A DNA stretch of 33,974 bases from Bacteroidales bacterium. GTDB lineage: Bacteria; Bacteroidota; Bacteroidia; Bacteroidales; WCHB1-69. The notes beneath the pieces are model-generated. The model was not told where the DNA came from and ran no database searches. It saw only the letters and a program-made list of their open reading frames with translations. Positions 13,985-22,817 of this stretch are shown here, one piece after another. Position 1 is the stretch's first letter. Each line of letters begins with the position of its first letter. A program made the position numbers and the translations under genes. The DNA lies in contig JAGBPE010000158.1 in assembly GCA_017633495.1 (NCBI GenBank), positions 1-33,974 on the forward strand, read 5' to 3'.

Positions 13985-16235
13985 CAAACAAAACGCCTCT
14001 CCGTCCACGCTCCGCCGCATGACGATCGTCTACCTGCTGATGATGCTGGTGGGCATCGCCTGTCTGGTCAAGATTCTCTACCTCTCCATCGTGGAGCGCG
14101 CCGTGGCATCCGGCACTTCCGACAAGTGCGTTGACACCACAGTGCCCGGCTGGCAGGACAAAGAGAGCGACGATACATATTGTTATGTGCGCGAGAACAG
14201 TCTGCGGCCCGTGCGCGGTGAAATCTACGACGACCACGGCCGTGTGCTGGTGGCCAACTTCACCGTCTTCGAGGTGGCCTTCGACGGCAAAGGGTTCGCC
14301 AAAGAGTATGCCGACACCCTGAAGAAGAATCCGAAAGCGTATGATGAAATCTTCAAACGGCTCTCCGACGACTTCTACAGTCAGTTCAAAGACCGTTTTC
14401 CAAAGTATAACGCCGACTATTACTACCGTTTTTTCACCGATAACATCAAGAAAAAGCACTATGCCACCCTGTTTTTCGTGAAAGACTGGGACGAAAAGTC
14501 ATGGGTGATGGGCGTCGACACGGCATTCATCAAAAATCGTCCTTACTTATATAAACATGTATATGACGAGAAGTCGGGCGACTCTATCCGCAAAAGAGTG
14601 CTGCATACCCACTTCAACTTCGTGCCCGCCAATGTGCGCATCAACCCTTACGGAGAGATGGCCAAACGGACGCTCGGCATTGAGACTCCCGACCGGAAAT
14701 ACGGTTTGGAGCACGAGATGAACGCCATTCTGGCCGGTATCGAAGGCAGTAAGAAATACCTCGAACTGAACCACGCCAAAGTGCCGCTCAGGGAACGCCT
14801 CGACCCAGAAGACGGCTACAACATCCATACAACCATCAAGTTGGAAATCCAACATGCCGTTCACAACGAACTGTCGCGAAAACTGACAGAGCTGAACGCC
14901 GAATGGGGTTGCGCCATCGTGATGGAGACCAAGACCGGCGAAATCAAGGCTATCTCCAACCTGCGCCGCGCCGCCAGCGACGGTTCCTACTACACCGAAA
15001 GCATGGAGTACGCCCTCAACGCCAAAGTGGAACCCGGCTCTACCTTCAAAATCGCCTCTCTGTTGGCGTTTTTGGAGAAGACGCCCTTCGACACCTCCGC
15101 CATCTACCCGATGTTCAACCACACCTTCGAGTTCCCCATGAAATCCGGTGCCGTAAGACGCTATCACAAAAGCGACTCCAAAGTGCATGGAGAAACATTA
15201 GGAACCCCTGACGAAATCATCCAGCGCTCTTCCAATATCGGTATCGCCTCCATGATCTTCCACGCATACGGGATCAACCACTTCCACGACTACTACAACC
15301 AGCTGAAAAAGATGGGCATGTTCGACACCATCCACACGCAGATCGGCGACATCCTGCCTGCCTCCATCAAAGACGGCACGCGCGATTTCAACACCTATTA
15401 TGCCACCTGTTTCGGCGCCGGTTTCACCATCCCCATCCTGCGCACGCTCACCTACTACAACGCCATCGCCAACGGAGGCCGAATGATGAAACCCCTGTTC
15501 GTGCGTTACGTCACCGACACCTACGACACCGTTCAACGTTTTGAGCCGCAAGTACTTAAAGAGCATATCGTCTCCGACTCCACCATCGAGAGAGCGAAAA
15601 AGTATCTGGAACGTGTAGTTTGGGGTCCTTACGGCACAGCCCGCAGATTCCGTGACGAAAACTGCATGTTCGCCGGCAAAACGGGCACCCGCGACATTTG
15701 GGACGAGCAGGCACACGCCTATCGCACCGACATCAACGCGGTCTCTTTCTGCGGCTACTTCCCGATGGACAAGCCGCAATACACGATGATCATCTACATT
15801 TACGGAGTGCCATACCACAGCGATGTGGCCGCTGACGCCTTCGCGAAGATCGCCCGCAGCATCATGAACAGCGCCAACTACAGCGCCACGAGAAGCGCTG
15901 CCGACTTCCCCTTCACGCCGCTGGGTCGCACCGCCCCCATCCGGACAAAATACTTCAACACACTGCTGAACGGACTGGGCTATGACACCGTAACTTACGA
16001 AACCACAGTTCCTTACATGCGTGTGGACAACACCGACACCAACCGTCACGTGAACGCCATCGCATTACCGTTGAACACCTTCCAGAAGATGCCCGACGTG
16101 CGCGGAATGATCGCCTCCGACGCCGTCACCGAACTGATCCGCGCCGGCTACAACCCACGCATCATCGGCATAGGCCGCGTCAAAACACAGGTCCTCGACA
16201 ACTCCTCCGGAATCGTGAAACTATACTTAGAATGA
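13971..16235 (+). CDS. ftsI: Septal penicillin-binding protein (FtsI/PBP3-like) with PASTA domain
   Basis: This transpeptidase cross-links septal peptidoglycan. The 754-aa protein has one N-terminal membrane helix (about 20-40) and a pedestal region starting at RPVRGEIYDDHGRVLVANF (79-97). Its transpeptidase domain carries the three active-site motifs: Ser357-x-x-Lys360 in EPGSTFK, Ser420-Ser-Asn422, and Lys570-Thr-Gly572. A single PASTA-like domain covers about 706-753 (MPDVRGMIASDAVTELIRAG). Many Gram-negative FtsI proteins lack PASTA, but Bacteroidota ones commonly have it. It overlaps ftsL by 14 bases. A heptamer repeat fills the 57-base spacer to murE. Confidence 0.95.
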   Translation: MKTNNKQNASPSTLRRMTIVYLLMMLVGIACLVKILYLSIVERAVASGTSDKCVDTTVPGWQDKESDDTYCYVRENSLRPVRGEIYDDHGRVLVANFTVFEVAFDGKGFAKEYADTLKKNPKAYDEIFKRLSDDFYSQFKDRFPKYNADYYYRFFTDNIKKKHYATLFFVKDWDEKSWVMGVDTAFIKNRPYLYKHVYDEKSGDSIRKRVLHTHFNFVPANVRINPYGEMAKRTLGIETPDRKYGLEHEMNAILAGIEGSKKYLELNHAKVPLRERLDPEDGYNIHTTIKLEIQHAVHNELSRKLTELNAEWGCAIVMETKTGEIKAISNLRRAASDGSYYTESMEYALNAKVEPGSTFKIASLLAFLEKTPFDTSAIYPMFNHTFEFPMKSGAVRRYHKSDSKVHGETLGTPDEIIQRSSNIGIASMIFHAYGINHFHDYYNQLKKMGMFDTIHTQIGDILPASIKDGTRDFNTYYATCFGAGFTIPILRTLTYYNAIANGGRMMKPLFVRYVTDTYDTVQRFEPQVLKEHIVSDSTIERAKKYLERVVWGPYGTARRFRDENCMFAGKTGTRDIWDEQAHAYRTDINAVSFCGYFPMDKPQYTMIIYIYGVPYHSDVAADAFAKIARSIMNSANYSATRSAADFPFTPLGRTAPIRTKYFNTLLNGLGYDTVTYETTVPYMRVDNTDTNRHVNAIALPLNTFQKMPDVRGMIASDAVTELIRAGYNPRIIGIGRVKTQVLDNSSGIVKLYLE

Positions 16236-16286
16236 CCTTTAACCTCTAAACCATAAACCTTAAACCTTAAACCATAAACTTAAAAA
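16236..16286. repeat. AAACCTT/AAACCAT heptamer repeat between ftsI and murE
   Basis: Roughly five to six degenerate 7-bp units (AAACCAT, AAACCTT, AAACCTT, AAACCAT, AAACTTA) fill the whole spacer from just after the ftsI stop to eight bases before the murE ATG. The same family appears at 19040-19110. Confidence 0.8.
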
Positions 16287-16292
16287 AAGACA

Positions 16293-17765
16293 ATGAAACC
16301 ATTAGATATACTACTGAAAGCCCTGCGTTCTCGTGAGGTGACAGGATCTTCCGAAATCAATATCACGGAGATTCTGTTCGACTCACGTGCCGCCTCTGCA
16401 CAGCCAGAAGGGAAAACGCAACTCTATGTGGCTCAACGTGGTACACAGACCGATGGACACAAATACATCCCTGCAGCCATCGCGCAAGGCTGTCGCGCCA
16501 TCGTTTGCGAAGAGCTGCCCGAGACCATTGACGAGAAGGTCTGCTACATCAAAGTGAGCGACAGTTCCGTGGCCTTGGGGATGCTCGCCGACGCCTTCTA
16601 CGACCATCCCAGCCGCAAGTTGAAGCTGGTGGGTATCACCGGCACCAACGGCAAAACCACCACTGTGACGCTGCTGCAACGCCTCTTCATGTCGGCAGGC
16701 TATCACGCCGGACTGATCTCCACGATTGTCAACAAGATCGACAACGAAGAGATTCCCACTTGCCACACCACCCCCGATGCCGTGGAGCTCAACCGTCTGC
16801 TGTCGGAAATGGTGGAAAAGGGCTGTCAGTACTGTTTCATGGAGGTGAGTTCGCATGCGCTTTGCCAGCATCGCGTGACGGGACTACGATTCGCGGGCGC
16901 TATTTTCAGCAACATCACCCACGACCACCTCGACTTCCACAAGACCTTCGCCAACTACATCGCTGCGAAGAAGTCCTTCTTCGACAAACTCCCCAAAACC
17001 GCTTTCGCACTCACCAATGTGGACGACAAGAACGGTCGCGTGATGGTGCAGAACTCCAAAGCCGATATCCACACCTACAGTCTGCGCACCGCCGCCGACT
17101 TCAAAGGCATGGTGATGGAGAACGCCTTCACCGGCCTGCACATGCACATTAACAACCGGGAGGTCTATTTCAAACTATGCGGTAAATTCAACGCTTACAA
17201 TCTGTTAGCCATCTACGGAACGGCCGTTTTGCTAGGTATGGACCAAGAGGAGGTGTTGACCCACATGAGTATGCTCGACAGTGCCGCAGGTCGTTTCCAG
17301 ATGCTGCACAGTCCCAATGGCGGCACCGCAATTGTGGACTACGCGCACACGCCCGACGCGCTGGAGAACGTGCTGAAAACTATTCGCGACATCGTGGGCA
17401 AAGAGGCCGAAGTGATCACCGTAGTGGGTTGCGGAGGCGACCGCGATGCACTGAAACGTCCTGAAATGGCGGCCATTGCCTGTAAATACAGCTCCAAGGT
17501 GTTGCTCACATCCGACAACCCCCGTACCGAAGATCCGCAAGCCATCCTCAACGACATGCAAGCCGGCATTCCTGCCAACAAAAGCAAAAATGTGCTGGTG
17601 ATTGAAAACCGTCACGAGGCTATCAAGACCGCCTGCATGATGCTGCAACCCCAAGGAGTGCTGTTGGTGGCCGGCAAGGGACACGAAACCTATCAGGAAA
17701 TCAACCACGTACGCCATCATTTCGACGACACGGAAGAGATCAAAAAATGTTTTAACATCCAATAA
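16293..17765 (+). CDS. murE: UDP-MurNAc-L-Ala-D-Glu--meso-diaminopimelate ligase
   Basis: MurE adds the third residue to the peptidoglycan stem peptide in the cytoplasm, using ATP. The 490-aa protein has the Mur-ligase ATP loop GITGTNGKTTT (about 114-124) and a conserved EVSSHALCQHRVTGLRF near 189-205. DNPRTEDP begins at residue 408; the DNPR motif marks the meso-diaminopimelate-specific enzymes. FDSR near 29-32 is the usual uridine-site region. Length is normal and all three Mur domains are present, in contrast with the murD-like gene downstream. It is followed by mraY after 11 bases. Confidence 0.97.
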   Translation: MKPLDILLKALRSREVTGSSEINITEILFDSRAASAQPEGKTQLYVAQRGTQTDGHKYIPAAIAQGCRAIVCEELPETIDEKVCYIKVSDSSVALGMLADAFYDHPSRKLKLVGITGTNGKTTTVTLLQRLFMSAGYHAGLISTIVNKIDNEEIPTCHTTPDAVELNRLLSEMVEKGCQYCFMEVSSHALCQHRVTGLRFAGAIFSNITHDHLDFHKTFANYIAAKKSFFDKLPKTAFALTNVDDKNGRVMVQNSKADIHTYSLRTAADFKGMVMENAFTGLHMHINNREVYFKLCGKFNAYNLLAIYGTAVLLGMDQEEVLTHMSMLDSAAGRFQMLHSPNGGTAIVDYAHTPDALENVLKTIRDIVGKEAEVITVVGCGGDRDALKRPEMAAIACKYSSKVLLTSDNPRTEDPQAILNDMQAGIPANKSKNVLVIENRHEAIKTACMMLQPQGVLLVAGKGHETYQEINHVRHHFDDTEEIKKCFNIQ

Positions 17766-17776
17766 TTCTGTAAGTT

Positions 17777-19039
17777 ATGCTATACTATCTCTTTTCTTGG
17801 CTACATCAGCACGGATACCCTGGCACCGGTGTCTTCCAGTATATCTCGTTCCGTTCCGCGGCGGCGTTCGTCCTCTCGCTCTTCATCGCCATTTTCGTGG
17901 GCAAATATTTCATCAACTTCCTGAGGAAAAAGCAGATTGGGGAGAGTGTGAGGGAACTGGGACTGGCCGGACAGAGTGAGAAGGCCGGCACCCCGACCAT
18001 GGGCGGTATCATCATCATCGCTGCTATCCTGATTCCAGTGCTACTGCTGTGCGAACTGACCAACATCTACATCATCCTGATGATTTTCACGACGATTTGG
18101 CTGGGCATTCTCGGCTTTTCCGACGACTATATCAAAGTTTTCAAGAAGAACAAAGACGGACTCTCCCCGCGCAAGAAACTGATCGGTCAAATTCTGCTCG
18201 GTCTGGTGGTCGGTTCCGTCATGTATTTCCATCCCAACGCAGTCATTTGCGAGAAAACCACCCCGAAACAGCAGGTAACGCAAGCATCTGCCAATGATTT
18301 GTTACAAATCGAAAACCAGGAGAATGCACACTCACCGAGACTCTTTGACGAGCCTCACCACTCCTCCAAAACCACCATCCCGTTCTTCAAAAACCACGAG
18401 ATGGACTATGCCGGGCTGACCCGCTGGCTGGGCGACGAAACGGGCAAATGGTCGTTCCTCTTCTTCATCCCGATTATCGTCTTCATTATCGCAGCGGTCT
18501 CCAACGGCGCCAACCTCACAGATGGTTTGGATGGATTGGCGACAGGCACCACAGCCTCGGTGGCTGTCGGCATTGCGCTGCTGGCCTACGTGTCGGGTAA
18601 CGTCATCTTCGCCTCCTACCTGAACATCATGTACATACCCAATATCGGGGAGTTGGTGATCTTCATCTCCGCCGTCATCGGAGCCTGCATCGGTTTCTAC
18701 TGGTGGAACTGCTACCCTGCGCAGGTCTTCATGGGCGACACCGGCAGCCTCACCCTCGGCGGCATCGTGGCGGTCTCCTGCATCATCATCCGCAAGGAGC
18801 TGCTCATCCCCATCCTCTGCGGCATCTATTTGGCTCAGTCCGTGTCTGTTATCATGCAAGTTTCCTACTTCAAATACACCAAGAAAAAGTATGGTGAAGG
18901 CCGCCGCATCTTCCTGATGGCACCGCTCCATCACCACTTCCAGAAAAAAGGGCTCCACGAATCGAAAATCGTGCAACGCTTCATCGTCGTCAGCATGATG
19001 CTCGCCGTCCTCACCCTCGTCACCTTGAAGATACGATAA
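17777..19039 (+). CDS. mraY: Phospho-N-acetylmuramoyl-pentapeptide transferase
   Basis: MraY transfers phospho-MurNAc-pentapeptide to undecaprenyl phosphate to make lipid I in the inner membrane. The 420-aa protein shows about ten membrane helices. It has the catalytic Asp116-Asp117 in GFSDDYIKVF, NLTDGLDGLATG (about 246-257), FMGDTGSLTLGG (near 317-328) and the APLHHHFQKKG signature near the C-terminus. It is about 60 residues longer than the E. coli enzyme because of a hydrophilic insert around residues 155-208; a similar insert is usual in Bacteroidota. It lies between murE and the murD-like gene. Confidence 0.97.
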   Translation: MLYYLFSWLHQHGYPGTGVFQYISFRSAAAFVLSLFIAIFVGKYFINFLRKKQIGESVRELGLAGQSEKAGTPTMGGIIIIAAILIPVLLLCELTNIYIILMIFTTIWLGILGFSDDYIKVFKKNKDGLSPRKKLIGQILLGLVVGSVMYFHPNAVICEKTTPKQQVTQASANDLLQIENQENAHSPRLFDEPHHSSKTTIPFFKNHEMDYAGLTRWLGDETGKWSFLFFIPIIVFIIAAVSNGANLTDGLDGLATGTTASVAVGIALLAYVSGNVIFASYLNIMYIPNIGELVIFISAVIGACIGFYWWNCYPAQVFMGDTGSLTLGGIVAVSCIIIRKELLIPILCGIYLAQSVSVIMQVSYFKYTKKKYGEGRRIFLMAPLHHHFQKKGLHESKIVQRFIVVSMMLAVLTLVTLKIR

Positions 19040-19110
19040 CCTTATAAACCCGTAAACGTGTAAGCACGTAAGCATCTAAAAACTAAACCACAAACCTTAA
19101 ACCATAAACC
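19040..19110. repeat. Degenerate heptamer repeat between mraY and the murD-like gene
   Basis: The spacer is filled with AAACCTT-like units (for example AAACCAC, AAACCTT, AAACCAT, AAACCAT near 19085-19110) and a second motif GTAAACGTGTAAGCACGTAAGC (split here as GTAAACGTGT and AAGCACGTAAGC). It ends at the ATG of the next gene. It is the same family as 16236-16286. Confidence 0.7.
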
Positions 19111-19113
19111 ATT

Positions 19114-19671
19114 ATGCCTACAAAAAAGACAAACAGTTTCCGCTTATTCGAACAAGCAAAAGAGACCTACAATCCTCGGGTAGGAACCCTATCCGAGCAA
19201 TTGATCAAACTTCGTCAAAAGAATATCGCCGAATCCCTCTCCGACTTCGAAGGCAGTGCCCATAAACTGGAGCATGTGAAGAGTTTCGCCGGAGTGGACT
19301 TCATCGACGACGCGCGTTCCACAACCGCCAATGCCGTGTGGTATTCGCTGCAATCCATGACCAAACCGACCGTCTGGATCACCAACATCGACGACCCCGA
19401 AATCCTCAGTGAAGACATTCTGAACGAGGCGCAAAAGAAGGTCAAAGAGGTTGTGTTACAAGGCGTTTACAACATCGACGTTTACCAAAAGCTTGCTGAG
19501 CTGGGCATCCAGGTGATGATGACCATGAGCATGGACGATGCAGTGAACCACGCCTTCTACGCTTGTCAGAAAGGCGACACTGTGCTTTACGCTCCCGGCA
19601 TCCACGGCAACAGCCAACTCACCTATCGTGAGCGCGGCGACCGTTTCAAAGCCTCTGTGGCACAACTCTAA
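19114..19671 (+). CDS. Truncated, degenerate MurD-like protein (C-terminal domain only)
   Basis: The gene occupies the murD slot, but the product has 185 aa instead of about 445. Residues about 33-185 align by eye with the C-terminal domain of MurD: DFEGSAHKLEHVKSFAGVDFIDDARS corresponds to the usual F-GL-HR-E-V-INDSKAT region, and YRERGDRFKASVAQL to the usual YEDRGNQFKEAV end. The N-terminal UDP-binding domain and the central ATPase domain with GTNGKT are absent, and only 74 bases of repeat separate it from mraY, so no hidden fragment lies upstream. Key C-domain motifs are altered too: DSKATN reads DDARSTT, and the SPACASF-type glutamate site reads APGIHGN. It is therefore very unlikely to be a ligase. 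The frame is open with ordinary codon use, so it is probably expressed. It could be a scaffold or regulator, or a decaying relic. Confidence 0.75.
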   Translation: MPTKKTNSFRLFEQAKETYNPRVGTLSEQLIKLRQKNIAESLSDFEGSAHKLEHVKSFAGVDFIDDARSTTANAVWYSLQSMTKPTVWITNIDDPEILSEDILNEAQKKVKEVVLQGVYNIDVYQKLAELGIQVMMTMSMDDAVNHAFYACQKGDTVLYAPGIHGNSQLTYRERGDRFKASVAQL

Positions 19672-19683
19672 AACAGTCGCATC

Positions 19684-20847
19684 ATGGAGACAGACATCGC
19701 GAAACCGAAACTTCCACTCCTGCAAAGGATCAATTGGAAAGCCGACAAGGTCATCCTGATTTTGGTGGTCTTCCTGACGGCTATATCCATCGTCATGGTC
19801 TACAGTATGCGCGGACAGGTGGTGCTCAATCACATGAAACACCTGCTGTTCGGATATGTCGGCATGTTCTTGATATACCACATCGACTACCGCAAGGCAG
19901 GTGCTTTCGCACCGTTTTTCCTTGGGGTGGCCATCCTCTTGCTGGTGCTGACCATGCTCTCGCAAGCCGTGCGCGGTGTCACCATTTTCGGTCGCGACGT
20001 GCAGACCTTCTACATCATCGGCTTCCTGATTATCTTCTACATCTCCAACTACATCGCGCGACAGCTGCACAACTACGGAGAAATCTCCCAATCGAATGTA
20101 CGATACCTTTTCATCTTGCTGACCCTGTTCTGCGGCGGTATCGCCACCATGAACATGTCCACCGCTATCATCCTCTTTATCACCGGTTTGGTTCTGTTTT
20201 TTGTAGGCGGATTCAGAATGAAGGATATTGCGGGACTGGTGGGCATCGTGTCAGCCGTGCTCATTGTGGCCATGATTGTGGCCGTCAACCTCAGCGACGA
20301 GAAAAAGGCGAGTTTCGGACGTATGGCGACCTTCATCAACCGTCTGGAATACTACATCACCAAAGATAACACCAACGGCTACGGCGACCAGATGATCCTC
20401 GCACGGGCAGCCATCGCTCGATCAGGCTTTAACCCCGCCGGTCCCGGCAAGGGCGTCATCAAGAACCGTCTGCCCGAAAAGGAGACCGACTACGCCTTCG
20501 CCTCCCTTTATGAGGAAACAGGCATCGTGGTGGGTCTGGCAATATTGTTCGCTTACCTCATCATCTTCTACCGGGCGCGGAAAATCGCCAAAGAGGCGAC
20601 CGGCACCTTCGGCAGGCTGCTGGCCTTCGGCATCGGTTTCTGGTTCACTTGCCAGGCATTGGTCCACATCGGTGTGAACTGCGAGCTGCTGCCCACCACC
20701 GGACAAACGCTGCCCTTCATCAGCAGCGGCGGTGCCTCTCTGTTCGTCTCCGGCTGCGCCATCGGCATGCTCCTCAACATCGGCAAAGTCTCCAACGAAG
20801 AGTGTCAAAAGGAAAATCCGATGTCATACTTTGAAAGAAACGCATGA
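19684..20847 (+). CDS. ftsW: SEDS peptidoglycan glycosyltransferase FtsW
   Basis: FtsW polymerises glycan strands from lipid II at the division site, paired with the septal PBP. The 387-aa protein has about ten membrane helices. The SEDS motifs are visible: NRLPEKETDYAFASLYEETG (near 260-279), holding the conserved Asp-Tyr and Glu-Glu-x-Gly, and LPTTGQTLPFISSGGASL (near 339-356). The last motif normally reads FISYGGSS, so Tyr to Ser is a small departure. Linkage to ftsI and mraY makes FtsW more likely than RodA. It starts 12 bases after the murD-like gene and overlaps the following ABC-F gene by ATGA. Confidence 0.95.
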   Translation: METDIAKPKLPLLQRINWKADKVILILVVFLTAISIVMVYSMRGQVVLNHMKHLLFGYVGMFLIYHIDYRKAGAFAPFFLGVAILLLVLTMLSQAVRGVTIFGRDVQTFYIIGFLIIFYISNYIARQLHNYGEISQSNVRYLFILLTLFCGGIATMNMSTAIILFITGLVLFFVGGFRMKDIAGLVGIVSAVLIVAMIVAVNLSDEKKASFGRMATFINRLEYYITKDNTNGYGDQMILARAAIARSGFNPAGPGKGVIKNRLPEKETDYAFASLYEETGIVVGLAILFAYLIIFYRARKIAKEATGTFGRLLAFGIGFWFTCQALVHIGVNCELLPTTGQTLPFISSGGASLFVSGCAIGMLLNIGKVSNEECQKENPMSYFERNA

Positions 20848-22769
20848 TCCAGATCAACAAACTCTCAGTAAACTTCACCGGAGATTTCCTCTTCAAGGAT
20901 GTCTCGTTCGTGGCTGGCGACCGCGATCGCATCGGTCTGGTGGGTCACAACGGAGCGGGTAAATCCACCCTGCTCAAAATCATCCACCGCGACATCGAAC
21001 CGGCTTCCGGAACTATGGTCATCACCTCCGGTCACCGCGTGGGCTACTTGCCGCAGGAGCTGGTCGGCAACTCCCCGCTCACTGTCTGGGAAGAGGCCGT
21101 CTCCGCCTTCTCGGAAATCAAGGTCATGGAGCGCAAGATGCAGCAAATCTCCACCGAATTGGCCGAACGCACCGACTACGAATCCGATGAATACGCCGCT
21201 CTCACCCAACAACTCTCCGACCTCAACGACCGATATAACCACTTAGGTGGCAACACCATAGATGCTGAAACCGAGAAGGTGCTCGCCGGTATGGGCTTCC
21301 TTCGCGAGGAGTTCAACCAACCGATGTCCTCTTTCAGCAACGGCTGGCAGATGCGCGTCTGCCTCGCCAAAATTCTCCTGCAAAAGCCGGAGATCATCCT
21401 CTTGGATGAGCCCACCAACCACCTCGACATCGAATCCATCCAGTGGCTGGAGGAATACTTGGCCAACTACGATGGGTGCGTCATCCTCGTCTCCCACGAC
21501 CGCGCCTTCCTCGACCGCGTCACCAACCGCACCATCGAAATCACATTAGGGAACATTCAAGACTATAAATGCAGCTACTCGCAATACGTGGAACAACGTT
21601 TGGAACGTATTGAGAGTCAGCAATCCGCATACGAAAACCAACAACAACAAATCGCCCAGATCGAACGCTTCATCGAACGGTTCCGCTACAAGGCCACGAA
21701 GGCGCGACAGGTGCAGAGCCGCATCAAGATGCTGGAGAAGATGGAACGGGTGGAGGTTGACGAGTACGACAAGAGCTCCATTTCGTTCAAGTTTCCGCCT
21801 GCACCGCACTCCGGACTGGTGGTAGTGGAGAGCAAGAACCTCAACCTGGGGTACGACACCAAACCGGGCGTGCTCACAGGTGTGGACTTCCGTCTCGAGC
21901 GTGGCGAGCGCGTGGCGTTCGTGGGGCGCAACGGCGAAGGCAAATCCACCATGGTGAAGGCCATCGTGGGGGCACTACCCCCCGAAAACGGCGAACTGCA
22001 GCTCGGCTACCAGGTGGTGGTGGGCTACTACGCCCAGAACCAAGCGCAACTGCTCAACCCCGAAAAGACCGTCTTCGAGACCATCGACGACGTGGCGGTG
22101 GGCGACATCCGACCCAAAATCCGCACCATCCTCGGCAGCTTTCTCTTCGACACGGAAGACACCGAAAAGAAGGTGAAGGTACTCTCGGGCGGCGAGAAAG
22201 CGCGTCTGGCACTGGCCAAGCTGCTGCTCTCCCCCTTCAATCTGCTCATCCTCGACGAGCCGACCAACCACCTCGACATGCCCTCCAAAGACGTGCTCAA
22301 AAACGCACTGCTGCAATACGAAGGCAGCCTCATCCTCGTCTCCCACGACCGTGACTTCCTGCAAGGGCTCACCTCCAAAGTCTACGAGTTCAAAAAGCAC
22401 AAGATGAATGCATTCACCGGCGACGTCTACGACTTCCTGGCGCAGCGCAAGATGGAGACGCTGAACGAGCTGCAAAGCCGAAACATTGCTGCGACAAACA
22501 CTACCGGCGAGAAAGTCTCCTCCAACAAGGAGCAGTGGGAGCTGAAAAAGCAGCGCGAGGCCGACGACCGCAAAAAGAAAAACCGTCTTCGCAAGCTGGA
22601 AGACGAAATGGAGAAGCTGCAAGAACAACTGGCCGAACTGGAGGCACAGCTGGCCGACCCCGAAAAGAACGCCGCCGCCATCGCCTCCGGAGAGCTCTAC
22701 CAAAACTACGAATCTGTCAAAAAGCAAATCGAGGAAAAAGAGATGGAGTGGCTGGAACTGAGCGAATAA
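20844..22769 (+). CDS. ABC-F family ATPase (Uup/YdiF-like)
   Basis: ABC-F proteins are soluble tandem ATPases, mostly acting on ribosomes. The 641-aa protein has two cassettes. The first has Walker A GHNGAGKST (34-42), a signature SSFSNGWQMRV and LLDEPTNHLD. The second has Walker A GRNGEGKST (361-369), signature LSGGEKARLALAKLL and LILDEPTNHLD. An inter-cassette arm (about 240-330) and a C-terminal coiled coil rich in Lys/Glu (about 560-641) match the Uup/YdiF branch. There are no membrane helices. In the usual dcw order murG would follow ftsW; here this gene is translationally coupled to ftsW by a 4-base overlap. The exact subfamily needs a tree. Confidence 0.93.
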   Translation: MIQINKLSVNFTGDFLFKDVSFVAGDRDRIGLVGHNGAGKSTLLKIIHRDIEPASGTMVITSGHRVGYLPQELVGNSPLTVWEEAVSAFSEIKVMERKMQQISTELAERTDYESDEYAALTQQLSDLNDRYNHLGGNTIDAETEKVLAGMGFLREEFNQPMSSFSNGWQMRVCLAKILLQKPEIILLDEPTNHLDIESIQWLEEYLANYDGCVILVSHDRAFLDRVTNRTIEITLGNIQDYKCSYSQYVEQRLERIESQQSAYENQQQQIAQIERFIERFRYKATKARQVQSRIKMLEKMERVEVDEYDKSSISFKFPPAPHSGLVVVESKNLNLGYDTKPGVLTGVDFRLERGERVAFVGRNGEGKSTMVKAIVGALPPENGELQLGYQVVVGYYAQNQAQLLNPEKTVFETIDDVAVGDIRPKIRTILGSFLFDTEDTEKKVKVLSGGEKARLALAKLLLSPFNLLILDEPTNHLDMPSKDVLKNALLQYEGSLILVSHDRDFLQGLTSKVYEFKKHKMNAFTGDVYDFLAQRKMETLNELQSRNIAATNTTGEKVSSNKEQWELKKQREADDRKKKNRLRKLEDEMEKLQEQLAELEAQLADPEKNAAAIASGELYQNYESVKKQIEEKEMEWLELSE

Positions 22770-22788
22770 ATAAAAAAATTTTTTTTTG

Positions 22789-22796
22789 TATCTTTG
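22789..22796 (+). promoter_or_regulatory. -7 promoter box for the phosphatase-NRPS operon
   Basis: TATCTTTG matches TAnnTTTG, preceded by a long A/T run (22770-22787). It lies 22 bases before the ATG at 22818 and overlaps an in-frame TTG at 22794, so that TTG is not the start. No -33 TTTG is clear. Confidence 0.6.
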
Positions 22797-22817
22797 CAGC
22801 GTAAAAAATCTGCGAAG

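Noticed and set aside
19040..19113. Frameshifted remains of the missing MurD N-terminal and ATPase domains
   Set aside because: Only 74 bases of heptamer repeat lie between mraY and the short gene, so the missing ~260 residues are absent, not frameshifted.
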